Assembly: GCF_001767295.1 (NCBI RefSeq)
Contig: NZ_CP014944.1
Location: 4,340,001 to 4,404,000 of the forward strand
Length of the DNA: 64,000 nt
Direction: 5' to 3'
From: Colwellia sp. PAMC 20917
GTDB taxonomy: Bacteria > Pseudomonadota > Gammaproteobacteria > Enterobacterales > Alteromonadaceae
The notes below the pieces were generated by a model. The model did not search any database, was not told where the DNA came from, and saw only the letters and a program-made list of their open reading frames with translations. Below, piece by piece: positions 19,045 to 28,273 of the stretch (position 1 is the stretch's first letter; every line of letters begins with the position of its first letter). The position numbers and the translations under genes were made by a program.

Positions 19045-20376
19045 ATGAGTAAAACTAAGAAAAAACCACAAACCCTGCGTCGTTACGTTTTAAAAGTACA
19101 AAGCATGATTGCCTTAATTATCGTGCTTAGTTACACCTTAGTGATTAACTTTTATTTTATTCATGGGCTTGATGAAGCTAACTTTCAGGATCTTCATTTA
19201 GAAAGTAACGATTTTGCACGTCAATATCAAAAAAATATCGACCACCCACTGCCTAATAACATTCACTTTCAAGGTTTCTTAGATTGGAAAAGTCTTCCCA
19301 TCGAAATACGAGAGCACTTTACTGCCTTTGAAAATGTTAAGAAAATGGCGATGGATAACATTCGACTATTCAGTAAAGACACTTTTATTTCATGGCCAGA
19401 GCAAGCTATTTTTGTTATTGCACAGCCATTATTTGATGGTAAAATTTTTTATTTAGTTCGAAAAATAAATATTAAACAATATGATGCCTTAAGCCAAATG
19501 GGTATCAGTAAAATGTTCCAGCTAACGTGGCCAATCGCATTAATTTTTTTATTAGTAATGCATTTCTCTGTCCAGTTATTGCTCAAACGAACGTTAAGAC
19601 CCTTTTACCGTATTGGTGATTGGGTTGAAAGTTTAACCCTTGAAAATGTTGAGCAAGACACACCAAACTTTGAATTCTATGAGTTAACGGCGATTGCAGT
19701 TCAACAGCAAAAAGCGCTTTTAAGGCTCAGTGCTATGCTTGATAAAGAACAAGATTTTTTACGCCATGCAAGTCATGAGTTACGAACCCCGATAGCGGTT
19801 GTTAAAAGTAACAGTGAATTATTAACCCGTATATTCTCTAGCGAAAATAATAAAGACAAAGGTGAACAGTCTTTAGCCCGTATCACGAGGGCAGCACTCA
19901 ATATGCAACACACCACAGAAACACTATTATGGCTCAGCCAGGAACACTCTATAGAGCAAAGTAATCAACAAACATTAGCATTAGTCGAAATAGACTTAAA
20001 TTTGATGATTAACAACTTGGTTGAAGATAATGCGTACTTATTACAAAGTAAAAAAGTTGCAATAACACTTAAATTGACACCTACACATATTAAGGTACTT
20101 GAAACACCTTGTCGCTTGATCCTCAACAATTTAATTCGCAATGCATTTCAATATACAGCAGAAGGCGAAGTTATTATTCAATGTAGCCAAGGCCTGGTTA
20201 TCGTTGAAAATATTAATATAAGTGAAGGTGACTTTGATCACAGCGGTGCTGATTACGGTTATGGTTTAGGTTTAAGGTTAGTTGATAAAATCGTCAATAA
20301 AATGCATTGGTCATATCAAAATAATGATGCAAGTGGTGGCCGTAAAGCGACTGTTGATTTTCGACCCCCTACTTAA
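19045..20376 (+). CDS. Sensor histidine kinase
   Basis: A 443-aa membrane kinase and partner of the preceding regulator. Two membrane helices (about residues 18-40 and 160-180) bracket a roughly 120-aa periplasmic sensor of no recognised family. The dimerisation/phosphoacceptor helix carries RHASHELRTP with His244, and the ATPase domain has an N-box (LNNLIRNAFQYT, about 355-366) and a G-box (YGYGLGLRLV, about 405-414). The linker after TM2 is short, with no clear HAMP. The stop codon sits inside a small ACTTA tandem repeat (20371-20390). Confidence 0.9.
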   Translation: MSKTKKKPQTLRRYVLKVQSMIALIIVLSYTLVINFYFIHGLDEANFQDLHLESNDFARQYQKNIDHPLPNNIHFQGFLDWKSLPIEIREHFTAFENVKKMAMDNIRLFSKDTFISWPEQAIFVIAQPLFDGKIFYLVRKINIKQYDALSQMGISKMFQLTWPIALIFLLVMHFSVQLLLKRTLRPFYRIGDWVESLTLENVEQDTPNFEFYELTAIAVQQQKALLRLSAMLDKEQDFLRHASHELRTPIAVVKSNSELLTRIFSSENNKDKGEQSLARITRAALNMQHTTETLLWLSQEHSIEQSNQQTLALVEIDLNLMINNLVEDNAYLLQSKKVAITLKLTPTHIKVLETPCRLILNNLIRNAFQYTAEGEVIIQCSQGLVIVENINISEGDFDHSGADYGYGLGLRLVDKIVNKMHWSYQNNDASGGRKATVDFRPPT

Positions 20377-20788
20377 CTTAACTTAACTAACGTCATCTTT
20401 ATCGGGATGGGTTAATATCTTGGCGTTGTAGGTAAATGCCCTCTAGGGGCAGTCACACAAACTTATCACACCCTATTTATCAAGGAGTTGACGGCTAGAC
20501 AATAACATTGATATCGACTAGCTATTATCAATGTAAACTAACATAAAGTAGCATTAATACAGTAATTACCTAATACCAATACGACTTAAATAACTCATTA
20601 GCTTGCTTTTATTGCTCTACAACCGCCTTCCATCGGTCACCTGCTAACATTTATTGCCGTAATCACCGTACAAGTTCTTCACCATCAATGAGTTGAGTTA
20701 GCTCATCGACTAATTAATATCAGTAAAATATTGTTATTAAGCGATCAGTGACTATAATTTTATAGATATCTTTTATAGGATTTACTTA
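20377..20788. other. 412-bp intergenic region without a gene
   Basis: No credible ORF or RNA gene is seen. It holds the end of a pentanucleotide ACTTA tandem at 20371-20390, a small hairpin TGCCC-TCTAG-GGGCA at 20437-20451 without a T-tract, and AT-rich sequence before the porin that probably contains its promoter; AGGA stands just upstream of the ATG at 20789. Confidence 0.5.
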
Positions 20789-21469
20789 ATGAAAAAACAT
20801 TTAATATTGGTAACAACTTTACTTACCATGTCTTCATCTGCGTTCGCTGACTGGTCATCAACCGTTACAGTAGCAAGCGATTATCTTTTTAATGGTGTTA
20901 GCCAAACAGATGAGGGCCCAGCACTTCAAGGAAGTCTTGATTGGTCTGGAGCGGGTGGTTGGTATGCGGGGGGTTGGGCGTCAAATGTTGATTTTGGTGA
21001 TGATACGAATATAGAAGCAGATGTTTATCTCGGTTATTACACGGCGGTAAATGATACCGTTAATCTTGATGTTGGCGTTGCTCAATATACTTATAACGGC
21101 GCAAGCTATAGCTCTGACGGTAACTATGCTGAGATATATACTAAATGGAATTTCGGCGCTACCGATTTAAACTTTTGGTATGCTTGGGATTACTTTGGAA
21201 CAGGGGCAGGTCATTACATTGTTATGTTAAATCATACCTTTACCATTAATGATAAGTTAACTTTATTAGTGGGTATTGATAGGTCGAGTAGTTTAGATGA
21301 TAACAAATGGCAATGGGAGCCTGGTAGTGACAGTTATAACCACTGGCAAGTCACCAGTAACTTTAGTACCCATGGTTTTGATTTTTCATTAGGGCTGCAA
21401 GGCACTGATTTAGATACTTATGGCGATACCACACTATTGCTTACCGTTGCTCGTACATTTCAGTTTTAG
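20789..21469 (+). CDS. TorF-family putative outer-membrane porin
   Basis: A 226-aa beta-barrel protein of the TorF/TIGR02001 type. The signal peptide (about residues 1-20, ending SAFA) is followed by repeated amphipathic strands rich in Gly, Trp and Tyr (WSSTVTVASDYLFNGVSQTD at the mature start is characteristic) and a C-terminal aromatic residue (ARTFQF) as expected for BAM-dependent insertion. It precedes the first binding protein by only 9 bp, so the two are very probably one operon: porin entry, then periplasmic capture. The substrate is not known. Confidence 0.87.
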   Translation: MKKHLILVTTLLTMSSSAFADWSSTVTVASDYLFNGVSQTDEGPALQGSLDWSGAGGWYAGGWASNVDFGDDTNIEADVYLGYYTAVNDTVNLDVGVAQYTYNGASYSSDGNYAEIYTKWNFGATDLNFWYAWDYFGTGAGHYIVMLNHTFTINDKLTLLVGIDRSSSLDDNKWQWEPGSDSYNHWQVTSNFSTHGFDFSLGLQGTDLDTYGDTTLLLTVARTFQF

Positions 21470-21478
21470 GAGATAGCC

Positions 21479-22213
21479 ATGTTTAATAAAGTCATAAAAT
21501 TTATATTAATTTTGTCTTTTAGCACACCCGCATTTAGCGACACCGTCCATCTAACCTCGTTAACTTGGCCGCCATATTCAGGAAAGGCTTTAAATGAACA
21601 AGGTGCTTCAGTTGCTGTAGCTAAAGCTGCGTTTAAGGCGATGGGACATGAGTTGAAGGTTGATTTTTTCCCTTGGAGCCGTGCTGTAAAACTTGCATCG
21701 CAACCAGACTCAAAATATGCAGGTTACTTTCCTGAGTATTACTATGAGTCAAATGCGTTTTCATTTTCTAATCCGATGGGGAAGGGGCCTTTAGGATTAA
21801 TTGAAAACAAGAAAAAACCCATAGTATGGTCTGCGGTTAAAGATTTAACGCAATATAAAATTGGCGTAGTGCAAGATTATGTTAATACGGCTGAAGTTGA
21901 TGCATTAATTGCTAGTGGCGAAATAAAAGCGCAAACCGCTACTTCTGATGAAACCAATATTCGTAAAGTTGCGGGTGGTCGAATCGATGCTGCTGTTATT
22001 GATACCAATGTTTTTAGCTACTTACTAGCAAATAGCAAAGATTTAGAAAAGGCGCAAGAACAAGTGCAAATGAATGTTAAGTTATTGACAGAAAAAGAAT
22101 TGTTTGTAGCCTTTAAAAAGAGTACCGAAGGTAAAAAATGGTTAGCTATCTATAATGAAGGCTTAAAGAAGATTGATATTACGGCGGTGATGAAAAAATA
22201 TTTGAATGAATAG
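21479..22213 (+). CDS. Periplasmic solute-binding protein (PBPb/SBP_bac_3 type), first copy
   Basis: A 244-aa protein with a signal peptide (about 1-20, PAFS-DT) and a type II periplasmic-binding fold resembling amino-acid binding proteins: LTWPPYSGKALNEQG near the start of the mature chain, FPWSRAVKLA near residue 60, and the hinge/second lobe IGVVQDY. A strong AGGAGA site precedes the ATG. No ABC permease or ATPase is nearby, so this may be a sensing protein that docks to the downstream chemoreceptor rather than a transporter component. The ligand cannot be read from the sequence. Confidence 0.85.
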   Translation: MFNKVIKFILILSFSTPAFSDTVHLTSLTWPPYSGKALNEQGASVAVAKAAFKAMGHELKVDFFPWSRAVKLASQPDSKYAGYFPEYYYESNAFSFSNPMGKGPLGLIENKKKPIVWSAVKDLTQYKIGVVQDYVNTAEVDALIASGEIKAQTATSDETNIRKVAGGRIDAAVIDTNVFSYLLANSKDLEKAQEQVQMNVKLLTEKELFVAFKKSTEGKKWLAIYNEGLKKIDITAVMKKYLNE

Positions 22214-22366
22214 GACCTTATGTCAATTATACATAAAGAATAGTTTTTTAGGCTAACACAATAGATTGTTGTATTTACGCACTTTGTTATCAATGAAGAT
22301 GATGACCCTTGATTAAAAGCAGATGTGCGTAATTCACTCAACTATACACTGAACAAGGTTAATACA

Positions 22367-23116
22367 ATGAAACTAATTATTGGTTTACTTACTATCATCA
22401 TTTCACTGCCAGCATCTGCAGCGACAGTTACTATTCGTGCGGACAATTGGTTTCCGATGAATGGCGATCCAAGTGGAGACAAGCAAGGCTATATGATTGA
22501 TATGGCTACCGCAATTTTTACAGCAGCAGGACATACTGTTGATTATAAAGTAATGCCATGGGAAAGGGCGGTAAACTCGGTTCGTGAAGGTAAGTTTGAC
22601 TGCGTTGTGGGAGCGTATCCTGAAGATGCACCCGATTTTATTTTTCCTTCTGTTAACTGGGGAATGGATGGTACGGGATATTATGTTAATAATGCATCAA
22701 CTTGGACGTTTACCGGTTTTGATTCGCTATTAACTCAGAAAGTAGGTGTTATTAGTGGTTATGCTTATGGCGAAGAGTTTGATGCGTTAATAAAAAGTCG
22801 ACCCGATGTTTTTAAAGATGTTTCAGGAACCGATGCTTTGGAGAAAAACTTTAAAAAACTCGTTAATAACCGAATTGATGTTGTCGTTGAATCGGTTTCA
22901 GTCGCGAATGCAAAATTAAAAGAACTTGGTTTTAATAAAGCACTAAAAAGCGCAGGGACTAACACTGAGAAAGCCCCGATTTACATTGCTTGTTCACCTG
23001 CAAAACCGAGCAGTAAAATGTACATTGAATTAATCGATAAAGGTACAGAAGCACTTAGAACATCTGGACAGTTAAAAGATATTCTAGATAAATATGGTCT
23101 ACAAGACTGGCAGTAA
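22367..23116 (+). CDS. Periplasmic solute-binding protein (PBPb type), second copy
   Basis: A 249-aa paralogue-like binding protein. The ATG at 22367 is chosen because it starts a clean signal peptide ([18 protein letters not shown]), with AAGG upstream; an in-frame GTG at 22325 would add 14 residues before it. The mature protein begins [14 protein letters not shown] and contains [13 protein letters not shown], the same Pro-Trp-x-Arg-Ala-Val landmark as in the first copy, and IGVISGY-like and CSPAKPSS segments. The two copies are diverged, not a recent duplication. A 153-bp gap separates them, and the chemoreceptor starts 17 bp downstream. Confidence 0.85.
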   Translation: MKLIIGLLTIIISLPASAATVTIRADNWFPMNGDPSGDKQGYMIDMATAIFTAAGHTVDYKVMPWERAVNSVREGKFDCVVGAYPEDAPDFIFPSVNWGMDGTGYYVNNASTWTFTGFDSLLTQKVGVISGYAYGEEFDALIKSRPDVFKDVSGTDALEKNFKKLVNNRIDVVVESVSVANAKLKELGFNKALKSAGTNTEKAPIYIACSPAKPSSKMYIELIDKGTEALRTSGQLKDILDKYGLQDWQ

Positions 23117-23133
23117 AAAGGTATAAAAATAAT

Positions 23134-24627
23134 ATGAACGTTACTAAATCTATATCATTTAAACTTATTTTTTCAGCATTGATTATTGTCACCACACTCG
23201 TCATTTCTTTTGGTGTGTATGATTATATGGCACAAAGTAATCTACTGAAAAATAAGCAAATAAATCAACTTTCTTTGGTAGAATCTCGATTAAAACTTAA
23301 TTTGCCTTCTGCTGTTTGGAATTATGAAGAAGATCAAATGAAGGGTATTTTAAACTCTGAACAACAATCAGAAGATATCGCTTTAATAGAAATAACCAAT
23401 GAAGATAAAAAAACAATATCTCAATCAAAAGGAAAGAAAACTAACGAAACAATCACTTTTAAGTTACAACATATTGAAGACGGTCAAAGTACCAGTGTGG
23501 GTAATGTTACTTTGTTTATCGATAGTTCTTCAATAGATATCGAATTGTCATCTTTGGCTTCTCGCATCATTGTTAAAGGGGTCTTACTTGACGTATTTTT
23601 AATTTCAGCGATCTACTTTTTATTCGCTAAACTAGTGACGCAGCCTTTAAGTGAAGTTGCCAATGCTTTAGAGAATATTGCGCGTGGAGAAGGCGATCTA
23701 ACGCAGCGATTACGCGTTAAACGTGAAGATGAAATAGGCCTTGTTGCAGAGTCATTTAACGTCTTTGTAGATAAAATTCAATTGCTTGTTCAATCTATTC
23801 AATTGTCGGTAAAGCAGACTTCAGAGGTGTCACAAAATGTATATCAAGCATCTGAGGCCAGTCGTGGGCATTTAGAAAATCAACAGTCTGAAACGGATCA
23901 GGTGGCTACCGCCATTACTGAAATGTCAGCGTCAGCAAAAGAAATTGCTAATAATGTTCAGTTAACTGCAGGCTCAGCAGAGCAAGCGAATCAAGATGCA
24001 CGAGCAGTATCCGCTATTATTAAAGAGTCTATTGAGTCAATAAATGGCTTATCTGATCACCTTAATGAAGCCACTAAGGTCGTTGGTGCACTTGAGGATG
24101 ATGTTAAAGGTATTGTTTCAGTCTTAGATGTTATTCGCGGAATTGCCGAACAAACAAACTTATTGGCGTTAAACGCTGCCATTGAAGCGGCTCGTGCTGG
24201 AGAGCAAGGGCGTGGTTTTGCTGTGGTTGCAGATGAAGTTAGGGCTTTGGCCAGTCGAACTCAAGAAAGCACTGCACAAATTCAGCAGACCATTGAACGT
24301 TTACAATCGGGTGCTAAATCAGCGGTTCATGTTATGGAAGATAGCCAGGTTAAAAGTAAGGCATCGGTTGAAAATGCACTCAGTTCAGGTGAGTCTATTA
24401 GTAGCATTTTAAGCTCTACAGAACAAATTACTGAAATGGCGACGCAAATAGCCTCTGCGGTTGAAGAGCAAAGTACTGTCGCAGAAGAGTTAAGCAGCAA
24501 CGTTAATAGAATTGTTAGCGCAGGTCATAGCAGTTTAGAACAATTAAATGCGATGACAAAAAATTCTCAACTTATGCAAAGTTCTTCAGATGAGCTTGAT
24601 AAATTAACGCAACAATTTAAAGCTTAA
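23134..24627 (+). CDS. Methyl-accepting chemotaxis protein
   Basis: A 497-aa transmembrane chemoreceptor. TM1 (about 8-29) and TM2 (about 146-166) bound a roughly 115-aa periplasmic domain containing [20 protein letters not shown], a pattern seen in small Cache/PAS-like or CHASE8-like sensors; the exact class is unsure. A HAMP domain (about 167-220) and a long signalling coiled coil follow, whose tip has the invariant [19 protein letters not shown] (about 336-354) that binds CheW/CheA. It lies 17 bp after a binding protein, suggesting it reads that protein's ligand-bound state. No C-terminal CheR-binding pentapeptide is seen. Confidence 0.93.
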   Translation: MNVTKSISFKLIFSALIIVTTLVISFGVYDYMAQSNLLKNKQINQLSLVESRLKLNLPSAVWNYEEDQMKGILNSEQQSEDIALIEITNEDKKTISQSKGKKTNETITFKLQHIEDGQSTSVGNVTLFIDSSSIDIELSSLASRIIVKGVLLDVFLISAIYFLFAKLVTQPLSEVANALENIARGEGDLTQRLRVKREDEIGLVAESFNVFVDKIQLLVQSIQLSVKQTSEVSQNVYQASEASRGHLENQQSETDQVATAITEMSASAKEIANNVQLTAGSAEQANQDARAVSAIIKESIESINGLSDHLNEATKVVGALEDDVKGIVSVLDVIRGIAEQTNLLALNAAIEAARAGEQGRGFAVVADEVRALASRTQESTAQIQQTIERLQSGAKSAVHVMEDSQVKSKASVENALSSGESISSILSSTEQITEMATQIASAVEEQSTVAEELSSNVNRIVSAGHSSLEQLNAMTKNSQLMQSSSDELDKLTQQFKA

Positions 24628-25028
24628 CGGTAGGAATTAAATTTTTAGGTAACGTAAATTTACCGGTATGTGATGCTATTACGGATAGATTTTAATCATC
24701 TACTGCAAGGGGAGATATTTTAATAACTATGGTGTTCTCCTTCGCTCTTAGAGACGCTTAAATGCTGATTATAATTTGCTAACAACAAATTATAATCAGT
24801 TTTTTTATCTGTTTATTTCAAATACGCTTGATGATTAAAGTGGCTTTATGGAGAAGATGTGCAGAGACGTGCTTAATAGACTCAGTTTAAAGCTGCTATA
24901 GTGTGGCAGCGCTTTTTCAATTAAGTGAAAAACAGAGCATGTGTTCACTATGGGCTGATTTTCTTGATTGCTTTAAGTGATTAAAGCCGTTAAAGTTTGC
25001 CTAATTCCTACCAGAGTAATATCCCTTA
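24628..25028. other. 401-bp intergenic region with terminator and ABC-gene leader
   Basis: No gene is seen. It contains the strong terminator of the chemoreceptor unit (24765-24806). Nearer the ABC gene is a bulged hairpin around AAAGCTGC/GCAGCGCTTT (about 24890-24917) followed by T residues, which could be an attenuator-like element. The rest is unremarkable. Confidence 0.5.
24765..24806 (+). terminator. Rho-independent terminator after the chemoreceptor gene
   Basis: A 14-bp perfect stem CTGATTATAATTTG (24765-24778) pairs with 24786-24799 across a 7-nt loop, followed by seven T residues (24800-24806). Confidence 0.85.
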
Positions 25029-26807
25029 ATGCGCAGATCTTCCTACTCGTCACCTGAAAATGCCACCATTAATTGGCGAGTGCTAAAGTCACTTATTCCT
25101 TACTTACTCGAATTTAAAGTCCGCATTGGTTTTGCCTTGTTGTGCTTAGTTTTGACTAAAATAGCCAGTGTATATCTGCCTTTTATATTAAAAGATATCG
25201 TTGACGGACTTGATGCACAACAAGAAAACAATATTTTCATTGTGCCTTTTGCTTTAGTTGCCGCTTATGGTTTAGTGCGTTTAACTATTGTGCTATTGGC
25301 AGAAATACGCGACACCTTATTTGGCCGTGTTACCGAACGAGCGATCCGCCGCATTGGTTTGAAAGTTTTCGAGCACCTGCATCAACTTGACTTAGACTTT
25401 CATTTGGACCGCCAGACAGGTGGACTCTCGCGTGACATTGACCGTGGTACGTCTGGGGTTAACTTCTTAATGCGGTTTATGGTTTTTAATATTGTGCCAA
25501 CCTTACTCGAAATAATTATGGTTATTACCATATTATGGGTGAATTATGGCATTTGGTTTGCGCTGATCACCGGCGTCTCTATTGCCAGCTATATCGCTTA
25601 CTCGATTTACGCAACAGAATGGCGCACGCGCTACATTAGAGCCGCAAATAAAGCTGACTCATCAAGTAATACTCGTGCAATAGACAGTCTGTTAAATTAT
25701 GAAACGGTTAAGTATTTTACTAATGAATCATATGAATCAACAGCTTACGACAGTCAATTAGCTGATTGGGAAAAAGCAAAAATGCAAAACCGTTTGTCAC
25801 TGTTTGCTTTAAATGGTGGTCAGGCCATTATCGTGTCGTTAGCGATGACGGCAATGTTAGCGTTAGCGGCTTATCAAGTGACTCATCAACAAATGACCTT
25901 AGGAGACTTTGTCCTGGTTAATGCTTTTATGATGCAATTATTTATCCCTTTAAACTTTTTAGGATTTGTTTATCGAGAAATAAAAGGTTCTTTAGCAAAT
26001 ATTGAGCAAATGTTTACCTTGTTGCAAAAAGTACCTAAGGTTGTTGATGCACAAGATGCCAAAGAATTAGCGATAAGCCATGGTGCTATTAAATTTGATA
26101 ACGTTAGCTTCTTTTATGATGAGCAAAGACCCATTTTAAAAAATGTTTCATTCGACGTTAAAGCGGGTCAAAAAGTCGCTGTTGTTGGCGAGAGTGGCTC
26201 AGGAAAATCGACCTTAGTGAAACTACTTTTTCGTTTTTATGACTGCCAACAAGGCTGTATTAAAATTGACGGAGAAGCAGTTACTGATATTACGCAACAT
26301 TCCTTGAGAAAGAATATTGGCATCGTGCCACAAGATACGGTGTTATTTAATGAAAGTTTATTTGAAAATGTTAAATATGGCAATGTAAACGCGAGTAATG
26401 CACAAGTTGAAGAAGCTGCAAGATTATCGCATTTAAGTCACTTTATTACCTCGTTACCAAAAGGTTTTGATACCGTCGTTGGCGAGCGTGGTTTAAAGCT
26501 TTCTGGCGGCGAAAAGCAACGGGTTGCCATCGCCCGAACCATTTTGAAAAATCCTGCTATTTTGGTCTTTGATGAAGCAACGTCGTCACTTGATAGTCAC
26601 TCAGAGCAAGCTATTTTAAAAGCAATCAAAGAGGTGGCTAAAGATCACACTAGCTTAGTGATAGCTCATCGATTATCAACTATTATTGATGCCGATAATA
26701 TTATTGTCCTGCACAAAGGGGAAATAATCGAGCAGGGCGATCATCAAACGCTACTCACTAAAAAGGGTCATTACGCAACGATGTGGCAACTGCAACAAAA
26801 TGCCTGA
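25029..26807 (+). CDS. Atm1/ABCB7-like ABC exporter
   Basis: A 592-aa half-transporter with an N-terminal six-helix permease domain (about residues 25-320) fused to an ATPase. The Walker A GESGSGKST lies near 387-395, the signature LSGGEKQRVA near 490, the Walker B ILVFDEATSS near 512 and the H-switch IAHRLST near 545. The N-terminal pattern (LKDIVDGLD, TERAIRRIGLKVFEHLHQLDLDFH region) matches Atm1/HMT1-type exporters, which move glutathione-linked or Fe-S-related thiol compounds and heavy-metal conjugates out of the cytoplasm. It overlaps the DUF1415 gene by 8 nt. Confidence 0.92.
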   Translation: MRRSSYSSPENATINWRVLKSLIPYLLEFKVRIGFALLCLVLTKIASVYLPFILKDIVDGLDAQQENNIFIVPFALVAAYGLVRLTIVLLAEIRDTLFGRVTERAIRRIGLKVFEHLHQLDLDFHLDRQTGGLSRDIDRGTSGVNFLMRFMVFNIVPTLLEIIMVITILWVNYGIWFALITGVSIASYIAYSIYATEWRTRYIRAANKADSSSNTRAIDSLLNYETVKYFTNESYESTAYDSQLADWEKAKMQNRLSLFALNGGQAIIVSLAMTAMLALAAYQVTHQQMTLGDFVLVNAFMMQLFIPLNFLGFVYREIKGSLANIEQMFTLLQKVPKVVDAQDAKELAISHGAIKFDNVSFFYDEQRPILKNVSFDVKAGQKVAVVGESGSGKSTLVKLLFRFYDCQQGCIKIDGEAVTDITQHSLRKNIGIVPQDTVLFNESLFENVKYGNVNASNAQVEEAARLSHLSHFITSLPKGFDTVVGERGLKLSGGEKQRVAIARTILKNPAILVFDEATSSLDSHSEQAILKAIKEVAKDHTSLVIAHRLSTIIDADNIIVLHKGEIIEQGDHQTLLTKKGHYATMWQLQQNA

Positions 26808-27363
26808 TAAACAAATGTATGCCGTTGAAATTTCACAAACTAAGCAGTGGCTAGAAGAAATAATTATTGGTTTGAATTTTTGCCCTTTTGCAAAAAAAGA
26901 GTTTGTTAATAACACGATACATTATCAAGTTTGCCCAGCAAAAAAGGTCGAACCGGCTTTAGCAGAATTAGCCATAGAATTTGAAAGACTCGTCGCTGAC
27001 CCCAGCATAGAAACGACTTTATTGATTTTTACTGAAGGCTTTAAAGGTTTTGAAAGCTACCTTGATTTACTCGATGAGGCTAATGAATTGTTGTTCACCT
27101 TAGGTTATGAAGGTGTCTTTCAACTGGCCAGTTTTCATCCTGATTATTATTTTGAAGGTGAGCCATTCAACGCAGCCTCTAATTATACCAACCGTTCGCC
27201 ATTACCTACGCTTCATTTAATACGAGAAGCGAGTATGGAAAAGGTACTATCTGTGTATAAAAATCCACAGCAAATACCTGATAATAATATTGCCTTAGCC
27301 CAAGAGAAAGGTGCTCATTACTTTCAAAATATATTAAAACGTATTGCTAAATTACACCGATAA
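26800..27363 (+). CDS. DUF1415 family protein
   Basis: A 187-aa cytoplasmic protein of a widespread gammaproteobacterial family of unknown function. Family landmarks are the N-terminal VEISQTKQWLEEIIIGLNFCPFAKKEF (residues about 4-30), with a conserved Cys in FCPFA, and QLASFHPDYYFEG near 108-120. It overlaps the ABC exporter stop by 8 nt, so translational coupling is likely and the two probably act in the same process. The conserved Cys and the Atm1-like partner hint at thiol or metal handling, but that is inference. Confidence 0.88.
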   Translation: MPDKQMYAVEISQTKQWLEEIIIGLNFCPFAKKEFVNNTIHYQVCPAKKVEPALAELAIEFERLVADPSIETTLLIFTEGFKGFESYLDLLDEANELLFTLGYEGVFQLASFHPDYYFEGEPFNAASNYTNRSPLPTLHLIREASMEKVLSVYKNPQQIPDNNIALAQEKGAHYFQNILKRIAKLHR

Positions 27364-27446
27364 TTTAGGTGAAAATTTATGCTATTTTCCAATAGCAAAT
27401 CAACTTGCTATAATGTTGAAAAATTTAGACAAAGGTAGTCATTTTC

Positions 27447-28235
27447 GTGGATGAAAAAAAAGTAGTACAAATCGGTGGTAGCATAGAAAAGTCTTTGCAG
27501 GGTGAATATACTATTGACGTTTCTTCGGTATTAAAAGAGGCGTGGCAATTAACACTTCGCTCGCGAATCGCTATTAATTTAGGATTACTTTTTACGCTTA
27601 TTTTAGGGATTGTTGTTTCATTTTTGATCAGTAATACCATGGGTGGTATTGAACAAGTAATTAAAGACCCACAATCAACAACATTATTAAATATTGTTGT
27701 CACTATGGTCATCTATCCTTTTTTAGTTGGTGTCGAGATGATGGGCGTTTTTCATGCCGTTGGCTTAAAAACCAATAGTAAATTAATTTTTGCTTTCTTA
27801 AAACGAGGTAGTTGGGTTGCTGTTTGTGCGCTGTTAACGTCAGTATTAATAACTTTAGGTATGAGTTTATTTGTTTTTCCAGGTATTTATTTAGCGGTCG
27901 CTTTGTCGTTAGTACTGCCGCTTGTTGTAGACAAAAAGTTATCACCGATAAAAGCTATCACCTTGAGTTTACAAGTTACACGTTTTCAGTGGTTTAAGTT
28001 ACTCGCTATTTACAGCTTACTCTTTTTAACTTTATTTTTATCTTTAATCCCCTTAGCCATTCTTGCTAAAACACAATTTTCAGTTATTGGTGTTATGCTT
28101 TTCTTAGTCGCATTAACATTTATAGCGCCGCTGTTTTATAATGTTAAAGGTATTTTATACCGAGAAATTTTTGGCATGCAGTTACAAGCCAGTGATGCAC
28201 CCGCTCAGCAAACGAGTGATACATTTTCAGCGTAA
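27447..28235 (+). CDS. Multi-pass inner-membrane protein, function unknown
   Basis: A 262-aa protein with five or six hydrophobic helices (around residues 45-67, 80-105, 120-140, 143-165, 185-210 and 213-240) after a polar N-terminus of about 25 residues. The start is GTG at 27447 with AAAGG upstream; the nearby ATG at 27451 is out of frame. The pattern resembles the YciC/BPSS1780-type membrane family, but I cannot name it with confidence. It is 83 bp after the DUF1415 gene and 38 bp before the Bax-like gene, all on the plus strand. Confidence 0.75.
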   Translation: MDEKKVVQIGGSIEKSLQGEYTIDVSSVLKEAWQLTLRSRIAINLGLLFTLILGIVVSFLISNTMGGIEQVIKDPQSTTLLNIVVTMVIYPFLVGVEMMGVFHAVGLKTNSKLIFAFLKRGSWVAVCALLTSVLITLGMSLFVFPGIYLAVALSLVLPLVVDKKLSPIKAITLSLQVTRFQWFKLLAIYSLLFLTLFLSLIPLAILAKTQFSVIGVMLFLVALTFIAPLFYNVKGILYREIFGMQLQASDAPAQQTSDTFSA

Positions 28236-28273
28236 AGCTCTGTGCAAACCTTATTGTTAACAAAAAGGCTATT

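Noticed and set aside
20371-20390. ACTTA pentanucleotide tandem at the histidine kinase stop
   Set aside because: Only three and a half units, overlapping the stop codon; no obvious role beyond possible variation of the C-terminus.
20565-20745. MITE-like element (TAATACCAATACGACTTAAA region) before the porin
   Set aside because: The left end has a look familiar from marine gammaproteobacterial intergenic repeats, but I could not find convincing matching terminal inverted repeats or target duplications within the window.
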